DNA from: Hoeflea algicola
GTDB lineage: Bacteria; Pseudomonadota; Alphaproteobacteria; Rhizobiales; Rhizobiaceae
Assembly (NCBI RefSeq): GCF_026619415.1
Contig: NZ_JAOVZR010000001.1
Coordinates: forward strand, 3,394,501 to 3,458,500
Direction of reading: 5' to 3'
DNA length: 64,000 nt
Positions within the stretch are counted from its first letter, which is position 1. Each line of letters opens with the position of its first letter. Shown one piece after another: positions 28,301 to 35,856 of the stretch. The position numbers and the translations under genes were made by a program. The notes beneath the pieces were generated by a model. The model did not search any database. It was not told the DNA's origin and saw nothing but the letters and a program-made list of their open reading frames with translations.

Positions 28301-28549
28301 ATGCAAAAAGTGATTCTTGCCGCCATTTTTTCAATAGCTTTCATTGCTGGACCAAATATTGCTCTGGCTGGTTCAAATTCGAAGATTGTGGAGATTGCAA
28401 TGATGTCTCCTGCACTCATCAATCTTGAAACAGGAGAAGAAAAAACTGATGTGATTAATATCTGCAACGATGCCAAAATGGCTTGTGTTCACGGCGTAGA
28501 TACTTGCTGCGGTGGCAATGCCTGCCCGGAAGAAGGCGTATGTCCATAA
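28301..28549 (+). CDS. Very small exported cysteine-rich protein
   Basis: 82 residues. The signal peptide is MQKVILAAIFSIAFIAGPNIALA. The C-terminus is dense in cysteine (ICNDAKMACVHGVDTCCGGNACPEEGVC: six Cys plus one), suggesting a disulfide-knit peptide. The ATG at 28301 follows aaaaggga. No family recognised; a secreted effector, inhibitor or toxin-like peptide are all conceivable. Confidence 0.6.
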   Translation: MQKVILAAIFSIAFIAGPNIALAGSNSKIVEIAMMSPALINLETGEEKTDVINICNDAKMACVHGVDTCCGGNACPEEGVCP

Positions 28550-28882
28550 AACCTTGGCACAAGCGCCAAGACCACAGCTAAATATATGTCCTGCCCAGAA
28601 AACGCGGGCCATAAACATTCGATTATCCAGCGATCAGACGTCTAACTGGCGTTCCTCACCACTGAATGTTGTGTCCACATTCATGTTATCTGATGTCGCC
28701 TACGAGAGGAGATCGTCAACTACCATTGCCATCATTCAATATGTATTGCCAGCAAGCTTGTTTCAGGAAAGTTGAGCAATGCTGCTGCGATTCCTCCGCA
28801 AACGCCGTGATCGGAAGTAATGGGGGGAAAGCGAATATGATTGATTAAACGGCGTTTGAAAAACGGCACTGAACATGGCGGT
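28550..28882. other. Intergenic region, no gene seen
   Basis: Between convergent genes. I see no clear terminator and no credible coding frame. Confidence 0.45.
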
Positions 28883-29203
28883 TCAGGCAGGCTTCAGATG
28901 CCGCTTAGGACGGAATGGAAAGAGACCATCGGCGTAACGTGCAGCAAGTTCTTCGAAGACATCTTCGCTTTCACGAACATCAAACCCCTGAAGCTCAAGG
29001 CCATCAACTATCTCATCGCGCAACCGGTCCAGCGCCTGGCGTTGTCCTAGATGGTGCTTCTCGGCACTCATGATCATTTTCCACAGCAGCATGCGGGCCA
29101 GATCATCTCGCGACGGCCGACAGCGAAAACGGGCCTCATCTCTCACTCTCTGCTGGCGGGCACGCTGCTTGGCATTTCTGTCCCCATTTGTTTTTCTTGT
29201 CAT
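28883..29203 (-). CDS. Conserved-looking hypothetical protein (106 aa)
   Basis: A basic N-terminus (TRKTNGDRNAKQRARQQRVRDEARFRCRPSRDD) is followed by a helical region (LARMLLWKMIMSAEKHHLGQRQALDRLRDEIVDGL). The ATG at 29203 has agggagatcagg in front, better than the longer frame that runs into repeat DNA. It may be a small DNA-binding or regulatory protein, but nothing specific can be said. Same strand as the split-FtsH operon. Confidence 0.5.
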   Translation of the reverse strand: MTRKTNGDRNAKQRARQQRVRDEARFRCRPSRDDLARMLLWKMIMSAEKHHLGQRQALDRLRDEIVDGLELQGFDVRESEDVFEELAARYADGLFPFRPKRHLKPA

Positions 29204-29653
29204 CCTGATCTCCCTGTTCATCGTGGAAACCCAGTCTGATGGCCGGCGATGCAAGGAACAAACGCCGTTTGCCTCCCAATGTTGACAATCTGGAAGGGGG
29301 GGCCGCGGCTTGGTTTCGAGGTCACCAACCCCACTGCCACAAACGGCGTGCAAAGAGGAATCGCGGTTTCCCGGCTTCGAATCGGCAAGACCGAGTCCAG
29401 AATCGCGGCAGGATAAATTGAGCTGACTTGTTTCGAGTTGCCCGCACGTCATTGCGGATTGAGCTGGCGTCGCGATGACTTGAATCGGGTCACCTGCACG
29501 TTGCTTCAATGGATATCAAATTGCGGCGCGCTGTTTGCTGAATTCCCTGCAGCCGCCTTTGAGTGCATGGAGCGTTGGAAGCGCCAACAATCTCCAAGCA
29601 CGCCGCCGCAACTTGCCGTTACCAGAATCCACGGGCCTGAATTACCGTTGGCG
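29204..29653. other. Intergenic region containing a short 21-bp repeat array
   Basis: No credible gene. It holds the three-unit array at 29345-29407 and several more diverged copies of the aatcg-ended unit. Confidence 0.5.
29345..29407. repeat. Short 21-bp tandem repeat array (3 units)
   Basis: Three consecutive 21-bp units ending at 29365, 29386 and 29407. The last two end in gaatcg and the first in ggaatcg. Same period and end motif as the larger array at 29986-30174. Confidence 0.6.
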
Positions 29654-29881
29654 TCAACGGCTGATGCGGGGCTGCATCCATTTGGGTTCATCGCCCGAGA
29701 CCTTTCGGATTGTCCGTGCCAGCGCATCGCTCAGGTCAACGACAGCATTGTAGTGTGCGCTCTGGGGCTTGAGGTCGCAAAGCAGAGGGACCAAGTCTTT
29801 ATGCATGTCTGTCGTCCAGGCGACGAGGTCATCAATCTGTGCCGAAGTGAGTTCCGGTTTCCGCTTATGTCTTTTTGTCAT
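29654..29881 (-). CDS. Small hypothetical protein (75 aa)
   Basis: A basic start (TKRHKRKPELT) followed by a helical stretch (SAQIDDLVAWTTDMHKDLVPLLCDL). The ATG is preceded on the minus strand by caggaaggctcatt, a good ribosome site. No family recognised. It sits between the two repeat arrays, on the strand of the operon upstream. Confidence 0.45.
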   Translation of the reverse strand: MTKRHKRKPELTSAQIDDLVAWTTDMHKDLVPLLCDLKPQSAHYNAVVDLSDALARTIRKVSGDEPKWMQPRISR

Positions 29882-29985
29882 AATGAGCCTTCCTGAAAGA
29901 GGGCCCGCCCTGGCTCTTGGTTAGCTGATTCACGCCTTAACGCAAATCATGACCGTGAAGGCCGCTGATCGTCTGACGTGAATCG

Positions 29986-30174
29986 CAGATTCCTGGGTTG
30001 GAAACGGCTGCGCTGAGATCGGATCCGCCAAGGCTGAATTTGGCAACGCAGGGACTGATTTCCGAAACGGCGAATCCTGGGTCGGAATCGCCGTTTCAGT
30101 ATTGAGAATCGCAAAGGCCGACCTGGGAATCGCGGGCGCCGGGTTTGGTAACGCGGAAGCCGAATTCTGAATCG
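29986..30174. repeat. 21-bp tandem repeat array, nine exact-period units
   Basis: Nine consecutive units of exactly 21 bp, each ending in acg, ccg or tcg (mostly gaatcg or gaaacg). Units start at 29986, 30007, 30028, 30049, 30070, 30091, 30112, 30133 and 30154. Sequence varies between units but the period does not. There are no unique spacers, so it is not CRISPR. It begins 6 bp from the stop codon of the M41-type peptidase gene. Confidence 0.85.
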
Positions 30175-30179
30175 CAGTT

Positions 30180-30956
30180 TCAGGGCGCCGCTTTTTTGGA
30201 GCCGGTTGCGGCGGCATTCATTTCTTGAACAAGCAGTGCTCTCACTTCGCCGCCATCCAACGTCTTTGCTTCTGCAAGGCGGGTTGCCAGTGCCAACAAT
30301 GCATCCTGATGCTGGGACAGCAGTTCGAGAGCCATCCTCTCTGCGGCCTCAAGCCGGTCATGAACATGCTGCGCAAGCTGTCGATCAAGGGAAAGCATGG
30401 AGGGCTGTTCTTCCAATGATCGATAGAGCAATGGCTGAACCCTGCCGAACCCGATGTTCGTTTCAGAGTCAGTCGCAAACTTGGTCGCTCGTGCAAGGTC
30501 AGACCTTTCACTACCGCCAGCGCCAACACCAGCTTCGCCAAAGATGAGCTTTTCTGCTGCTTGTCCAGCGAGTACACAAGCAATCATCTGATTGAACCAA
30601 GATTGAGTTTGGACAACACCCTGTCGCATTTCGCTTTCGACATAGCCGCCAGACCCATTTCCAACGGTCACAGTAAAGACGGTTGCGATGTCGAACGCAG
30701 TCCACGCCAGCGCGTGGCCTGCTTCGTGGACAGCGATGCGCCAGACGAGGTCTGGTGGCATAGCTGCCTGGCCCGCGGTAAGCGCTGCGTGGATGTCGCT
30801 GTAAGTGAGCTGCCTTTTTTCACGGCGAGCTTTCTGACGAGCCTCACGGATCAGACGCTCGATGTCTGCACCTGTGCTACCAGCAGCAGCCAGCGCCAAA
30901 GGCAGGAGTACCGGGTTCACATCGGGCGCTGCAGCCAAGAGATGAGAATTATCCAT
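30180..30956 (-). CDS. M41-type (FtsH-like) zinc peptidase, separate chain
   Basis: 258 residues. Residues 25-60 (AGSTGADIERLIREARQKARREKRQLTYSDIHAAL) match the end of the AAA lid that precedes the peptidase in FtsH. Then comes the zinc motif HEAGH (77-81), AGQAAEKLIFG (130-140) and the third-ligand region SERSDLARATKFA with Asp153. No membrane segment is seen. The ATG at 30956 overlaps the end of the AAA+ gene by 8 bp. Together the two chains would rebuild an FtsH-like machine. It could degrade proteins, possibly those handed over by the ATPase. Confidence 0.85.
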   Translation of the reverse strand: MDNSHLLAAAPDVNPVLLPLALAAAGSTGADIERLIREARQKARREKRQLTYSDIHAALTAGQAAMPPDLVWRIAVHEAGHALAWTAFDIATVFTVTVGNGSGGYVESEMRQGVVQTQSWFNQMIACVLAGQAAEKLIFGEAGVGAGGSERSDLARATKFATDSETNIGFGRVQPLLYRSLEEQPSMLSLDRQLAQHVHDRLEAAERMALELLSQHQDALLALATRLAEAKTLDGGEVRALLVQEMNAAATGSKKAAP

Positions 30957-33042
30957 TGATGAGCACTCCTTCCTTGCTGTCGTGGAGTTGATCACTGCCG
31001 TTGCCGGCAATGGTGGTGTTGGTCTGTGCAAGCAAAGTCTCCGCCGAACTGTTGCGACCGGTCGACCTGCCCATCTCACTGCTGTTCAAGACCGAGTCGA
31101 GGTCACTTCCTAAGTGATGCGCAATGATTTTTACCAAGGCAGCGGTATCGGGTTGTGGGATGATGATGTGCTTTTCAAGACGGCCTGAACGCAAAAGTGC
31201 AGGATCAATCTTGTCTGGCCGGTTGGTTGCTCCAACGACAATGACGCCTTCCGTTTTTGCCGCTCCATCCAGCAATTCCAACACGCGGTTTACGAGGCTC
31301 GACCAGTAATCATCATATGGTCGGTCACTGCTGCCGCGGTTTCCGATGTTGTCGACTTCATCGATGAACAGGATGCAAGGTGCACTGCGAGTGGCATGTT
31401 TGAATGTTGCATTCATCGCTGCCAGAACATCGCCAAGATTCGACGCTTCCAGCCATCTCGCAACCGACGTCGCGATCAGCGGAACCTGAAGCGTGTTGCA
31501 GAGTGCCTTTGCGAATGTTGTCTTGCCCGTGCCGGGCGGCCCGGATAACAGCAGCCGTGAGCTGAGATCGGGCCAGCCGACTTCCTTGTTACCGAATGCT
31601 TCAAGGTCGAGCTTGAGATCAAGCGCCCATTGCTGTGCATCACCATAACCGGCCAATCTTTCAACGAAGAGGTGATCCTTTCCGGACGTCGGTTTGGCAG
31701 ATTGTTTCGCCGTCTGCCCCTTGCCTGATTCTGGCGCAGTCAGTTCTTTGTCTGGCTCGATGATGTCGAAGCAGCCCGAATATTTCTCGCGCTTCTTTGC
31801 ATCAGAGCGTTTTAGCAAAGCGCCTAATCGGCCCTCCTTTTCTTCGTCCTCCTTTGCTTCTGCCATGGCGCGGTTTTCGGCTTCAAGCGTCGTCAGGATT
31901 GCCATGATTTTGGTCGGTGACCGTCCAGGGCGAATTGCAATCGCGAGATCATCAATGCCGAGATGACCGGGCTCGAAATCGAGTTCCGTCATGAGGAACC
32001 AAGTCCGAGTGATCGGGATGTTGTGGCAGATTGCAAGCACATCTGCGATCAGGCTGGCATCAATTCCGCTTCCCGAGATCACCATGTCCGCGACAGCGAC
32101 AAGCCGAGCCGGTAGGGGCTGATCACGCTCGTCGCAAATGATGAGCGGTTTGAACGCCGTGAGAACCCGCTTCGATACGATCGTGCGAAGTTCGTCATCA
32201 TCATCATACCGCTTTAGCGAAGCGCTCCCGAAACAGCTGAAGGATTTCCGTGGCGTTGTATCCGCAAGTGCTTTGAAGCGGCCAGTCAACGTTGGGCCTT
32301 CTGCTATCGGTTCAAGCGACACATGAAACGGCAACGGCAAGCCGTCTTCGAGAAGACAGCCGAAGTGTCGTTCGAAATCCCTGACTGGGACCTGGACAGC
32401 AACAATCGATTTCCTTCGTTTCATGATCGAGAGCAGTCGGTCAAGGCCGTGCTCATCCCGCTCGATTGCCCTTGCTAGAAGTAGTGCTGCAGCAACTTCC
32501 GGAACCTTGGGTGCCGGCGCAAAGCCTGCAACAATCGAAAGAACATAACCCCTAAGTGCCGCCATTTTCTGAGAGGACAAATTGGCCGCCTTACCCTCTC
32601 CAGGAACTGGGCCACCTGATTTGGACGTCAGGTTTGCGGGCGGCTCACTTTCACCGCCAGCTTCAGGCAGCGTGTCGGAATGTCCCGAAGCGTTTCCAGC
32701 AGACTTGGCGGATGCGCCAACAGTTTCATCAGCGCCGTTTTCTTCATCCAAATTGAATGCATCGAACTCGCCAGATTCGATCCGTCTCTCGATTTGCTTC
32801 CTGTTTCGTGAGGATGCCTCCAAAAGCGATTGGACCAGTTTCCGGTCCTGATCGACATCACCGGAAATCAGCACTGCCATTTCCGCGGCGAGGTTCCAGA
32901 CCACCCCGCCGTGCTCAGTTTCGGCGAGCGGCTGACTTTCGAGAATGCCAGCGTCCATGGCCTGCCCAAAGGATTTAAGCCGAGCGGCGCGCTTCAGTCG
33001 AGCAATGAGATATTTGGAGACGCGTTTGTTGATCTTGCTCAT
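30949..33042 (-). CDS. AAA+ ATPase, FtsH-like, separate chain
   Basis: 697 residues. The C-terminal third is an AAA+ module: Walker A GPPGTGKT (501-508), Walker B ILFIDE (557-562), sensor NRPD (607-610), arginine-finger region LLRSGRLEK (617-624). It ends shortly after, within the lid; the rest of the lid lies in the next gene. The N-terminal 450 residues have no membrane helix and are not recognised; they include a low-complexity linker at about 100-155. The ATG at 33042 has gaggag upstream and overlaps the stop of the preceding gene (TGATG). Confidence 0.85.
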   Translation of the reverse strand: MSKINKRVSKYLIARLKRAARLKSFGQAMDAGILESQPLAETEHGGVVWNLAAEMAVLISGDVDQDRKLVQSLLEASSRNRKQIERRIESGEFDAFNLDEENGADETVGASAKSAGNASGHSDTLPEAGGESEPPANLTSKSGGPVPGEGKAANLSSQKMAALRGYVLSIVAGFAPAPKVPEVAAALLLARAIERDEHGLDRLLSIMKRRKSIVAVQVPVRDFERHFGCLLEDGLPLPFHVSLEPIAEGPTLTGRFKALADTTPRKSFSCFGSASLKRYDDDDELRTIVSKRVLTAFKPLIICDERDQPLPARLVAVADMVISGSGIDASLIADVLAICHNIPITRTWFLMTELDFEPGHLGIDDLAIAIRPGRSPTKIMAILTTLEAENRAMAEAKEDEEKEGRLGALLKRSDAKKREKYSGCFDIIEPDKELTAPESGKGQTAKQSAKPTSGKDHLFVERLAGYGDAQQWALDLKLDLEAFGNKEVGWPDLSSRLLLSGPPGTGKTTFAKALCNTLQVPLIATSVARWLEASNLGDVLAAMNATFKHATRSAPCILFIDEVDNIGNRGSSDRPYDDYWSSLVNRVLELLDGAAKTEGVIVVGATNRPDKIDPALLRSGRLEKHIIIPQPDTAALVKIIAHHLGSDLDSVLNSSEMGRSTGRNSSAETLLAQTNTTIAGNGSDQLHDSKEGVLING

Positions 33043-33521
33043 CACTTTTGCTCCTCGGCGCATGTGGAATACTCCGCGATTGTCTGGATGTTGGCTGGCA
33101 GGAACCGTCTGTTTCCATCAAGCCAGTCTTTCAGGATGAGGGCCGCGGGATGCTTGAAGCGGCACATCAGATCAAGCCGCCGCTTTAGATGTTTGGTTAG
33201 CTCGGCCTTGCCGGTATAATCTGGTCCGGCGCGGCGAAGGATGTTGCGGACAAGACCTGGAGCCATCTCATCGATCAGCTCAGGCGTCGGGTTGCCCTTC
33301 ATCGTCAGGATTTCAATTCGCTGGCGATGTCGATGCAGTACGTCATCTCCCGTACTTGCGTGAAGCGGAGGTCGGAACTCGGGTGAGGGTTTGCTCTGCC
33401 GCCGCTTAGGCTTGCGCGTAAGAGGTCTTTGAGGGTGGACCGAGGTAGCGGAAGGATGCTTCCGCTGCTGCTTTGGAAACGCGATGACATTGCTTTTGGT
33501 GGTGGGATCGGATTTACGCAT
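33042..33521 (-). CDS. Hypothetical protein in the split-FtsH operon (159 aa)
   Basis: Basic, probably disordered first half (RKSDPTTKSNVIAFPKQQRK, PLTRKPKRRQSKPSPEF), helical second half (TPELIDEMAPGLVRNILRRAGPDYTGKAELTKHLKRRLDLM). Not recognised. The ATG at 33521 follows caggagaaat; its stop overlaps the start of the AAA+ gene, so the two are translationally coupled and it is likely a partner or adaptor of the machine. Confidence 0.6.
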   Translation of the reverse strand: MRKSDPTTKSNVIAFPKQQRKHPSATSVHPQRPLTRKPKRRQSKPSPEFRPPLHASTGDDVLHRHRQRIEILTMKGNPTPELIDEMAPGLVRNILRRAGPDYTGKAELTKHLKRRLDLMCRFKHPAALILKDWLDGNRRFLPANIQTIAEYSTCAEEQK

Positions 33522-33605
33522 GACAGATTTCTCCTGCGCCGGATCGTTGGGATCGGCGGGTGTCGTGAACAAAAAAGTTGATGAGTGAGTGGAGGCAGGC
33601 GTCCG

Positions 33606-34511
33606 TCAGTGACGGGTAGGCGCTTGAGCAAAGCCCAGTTTGATCAGCTGCGCATTGCCGCTGACGTCCATGACGTCGGCTTCGTCAGAAGACTGATTAT
33701 CCTCGTCATCAGTCTCCACCTCATAGAACGTGCCCTCGGACTTGCCCGGGGGTGCTATCGGCGAATGACAGGCCTGGGCGAAAGCCGCGCATGCCTGTTT
33801 CCAGTGTTCGTCAACACGAGAGCGAAACTCTGCCTGCAAAGATGCGATCGCTGCGCCAGCACCTTCAACTTGAACCAGGTGGTCCAGCTGCGAGAGATGC
33901 CAGATACCGCCGTTCAGGTCCGTCTTCCGACTGTCAGCAGTCAGGATAACGATCCTGACTTCCTTGACGTTCAGGCGTTGATGTTCCTTGTAGAGGAAGT
34001 CTGGCAACGAAAGACCCGCCGCTTTCATGCGGTTCTGTAGATCAACAAGCCGAACGCGGTCATATGTGTAGACACTGCGTTTCGCATCGACCACGTGCGC
34101 CGTATTCGTGCGTTGATTGAGAATGACAAAGTCCGGCGTATATGTCTTGCGGCCGCCCATGTCGGAATCGAACGTTAACGCCCTGAAATTCTCGGCGTGA
34201 TTCATCTCGACGATTTGCAGCGCAGTTGGCGAAACTGGTAACCGCAGGTTCTGCGTGAGGACCTTCAGGTCCGTATTGCACCTGGCAACTGCAGCGATGC
34301 CGAGTTCGATGAGCCTGCCTTCAATTGCAGGCAGTGGACGAAGCACAGCGGCAAGGGCATCAATACCGCCAGATAGTGCTTGTGCAATGGCGTCTACCGA
34401 CAGCGAGGGATCGACGAGTTCGTTGATGAACGCATCGAACTGCTGCTTCAGTTCCAGAGAATTGGCGGAATGCGCATACACGGGTGCAGTGGTTTTCTTG
34501 AGTTTGGTCAT
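33606..34511 (-). CDS. PD-(D/E)xK nuclease-like protein
   Basis: 301 residues. TPDFVIL (Pro126-Asp127) followed 15 residues later by VVDAK (Asp142, Lys144) fits the PD-(D/E)xK core, and Glu69 in LIELGIA could be the helix acid. An acidic tail is at about 265-280. First gene of the four-gene minus-strand operon, 84 bp before the next. A 17-bp palindrome lies 56 bp upstream of its start. Could be a DNA nuclease or a catalytically silent fold member. Confidence 0.6.
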   Translation of the reverse strand: MTKLKKTTAPVYAHSANSLELKQQFDAFINELVDPSLSVDAIAQALSGGIDALAAVLRPLPAIEGRLIELGIAAVARCNTDLKVLTQNLRLPVSPTALQIVEMNHAENFRALTFDSDMGGRKTYTPDFVILNQRTNTAHVVDAKRSVYTYDRVRLVDLQNRMKAAGLSLPDFLYKEHQRLNVKEVRIVILTADSRKTDLNGGIWHLSQLDHLVQVEGAGAAIASLQAEFRSRVDEHWKQACAAFAQACHSPIAPPGKSEGTFYEVETDDEDNQSSDEADVMDVSGNAQLIKLGFAQAPTRH

Positions 34512-34566
34512 GGAAATCTCCTGTGGGGAGCGATGACGGCAGCCAGGCAGCCTCAGAGGCTCGTAT

Positions 34567-34583
34567 GCGGAAATAATTTCCGC
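34567..34583. promoter_or_regulatory. Island palindrome, copy 2 (upstream of the split-FtsH operon)
   Basis: GCGGAAATAATTTCCGC, extended to 9-base arms here (tgcggaaat-a-atttccgca, 34566-34584). It lies 56 bp before the first gene of the operon, a position fitting an operator. Identical 17-mer at 45048-45064, one-base variant at 14286-14302. Confidence 0.55.
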
Positions 34584-35312
34584 ATTGGCTGTCCAAGATG
34601 GGGAAGCCTGAGCTTTAATGTCGGCGAGGAACTGGCGCTATCGCAGTGAAGTGAAACGATCAGCGACGAGAGAACGAGATAGGTGACCGCCATAGGTCGC
34701 CAGCCCGCGTAATGCGTTGCCGTGATCGGGCTTCAACAGGAGAGGGGTGGGATCGGTCTTCCCCATCGGGGGAGATAACGATAAAGGTCAACATAGCCTT
34801 ATGCCTTCTTACCAAGGTTGCGGGTCAGGCCCTCGTTCGATGTTGACGCATCGGCGGGGGCCGTTAAGTCACTGCAGAAATTCAGTTTCTGGCGACAAAC
34901 GATAAATAGTCCGGAGTTGCTTGTCCGGCAAGACAAAAAAGAACGTATCCGGAACAGAGCTCCGGAGTGGTTAACAGATGACGCGGGCGTCTTGAAAGAC
35001 CAGCCAAAGAACAACTACGCAACTAGCATGTTATGCGGCTCTCTTGTCGGCTGAAACGCTTAAAGTAGTTCCAAGACGGACAGGATTTTCTTGCAGCTGC
35101 CTTTCCGATCGGCGGTTGGTAATTGTGTCTGTGATCAGGCTGACCTCTTCCTGACTGCGCTCCTGAGAAACTGATAGTCGCAATCGCTGAATAGCCGATT
35201 TCGACCCCACGGCGGCGGTGCCTCGTCCAGCTGCGGACCGACCTGTTACAGACATTGGCAATGGTCGTCAGAGCGCATACTATCTGAACGTCGATACAAC
35301 AGAGGTGCCATC
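34584..35312. other. Intergenic region, no gene recognised
   Basis: Between the divergent operon at 34511 and the small gene at 35313. Only short frames without ribosome sites, e.g. 35031-35261 on the minus strand. Confidence 0.45.
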
Positions 35313-35579
35313 ATGGACCGGGAACCAAACCTGATCATTTCAGGCATGTCGCGGCGGATTGTCGAAGACGGCGTTCCCTTTAAGATAGACATCTACAAGC
35401 TTGAAGGTGGAATTGGGTGGACGCTGGAAGTTGTGATCGACGACGGAACATCAATCGTCTGGGATGATTTGTTTGACGACGACAGAGCCGCTTTCGAAGA
35501 GGCTGTCACCACGATTCGAAACGAAGGTGCCATGGTTTTCGCTAACGGTGGATCAAACGTGGTCCCGTTCAGGAAATAA
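35313..35579 (+). CDS. Small hypothetical protein (88 aa)
   Basis: Begins MDREPNLIISGMSRRIVEDG, mixed alpha/beta, acidic in the middle (WDDLFDDDRAAFEEA). Preceded by acagaggtgccatc. Not recognised. Lies within the island between the split-FtsH operon and IS66 copy 3. Confidence 0.5.
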   Translation: MDREPNLIISGMSRRIVEDGVPFKIDIYKLEGGIGWTLEVVIDDGTSIVWDDLFDDDRAAFEEAVTTIRNEGAMVFANGGSNVVPFRK

Positions 35580-35856
35580 GTCGCGTAGTGATCAACTGAC
35601 GTCCTCCACCCACTTATTGGGTGACAGTTTTGCGCCCTCAGCGCGGCCGTTCGCTTTCTTGGTCCCAGCTCCTGCAAGCAGTCATTCGCTGCACTCTGCA
35701 CCGAGGTCCTAAGAGGGCGGGAAGCTGCCGTTCACTACGCTGGGAACGAATGGCCTAAATGGGGTAGGGAGGGAACTGGCCGCTAACTGACGACAGTTGA
35801 CCTAAGCGGACATTCATTCGTTCCTGTTTCAATGCAGGTGGGGCCTAGATGCATGT

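Noticed and set aside
29986..30174. Possible CRISPR array
   Set aside because: The units are contiguous 21-bp imperfect repeats without unique spacers, and there are no cas genes.
35031..35261. 76-codon minus-strand frame
   Set aside because: Start codon would be TTG without a ribosome site; composition not protein-like.
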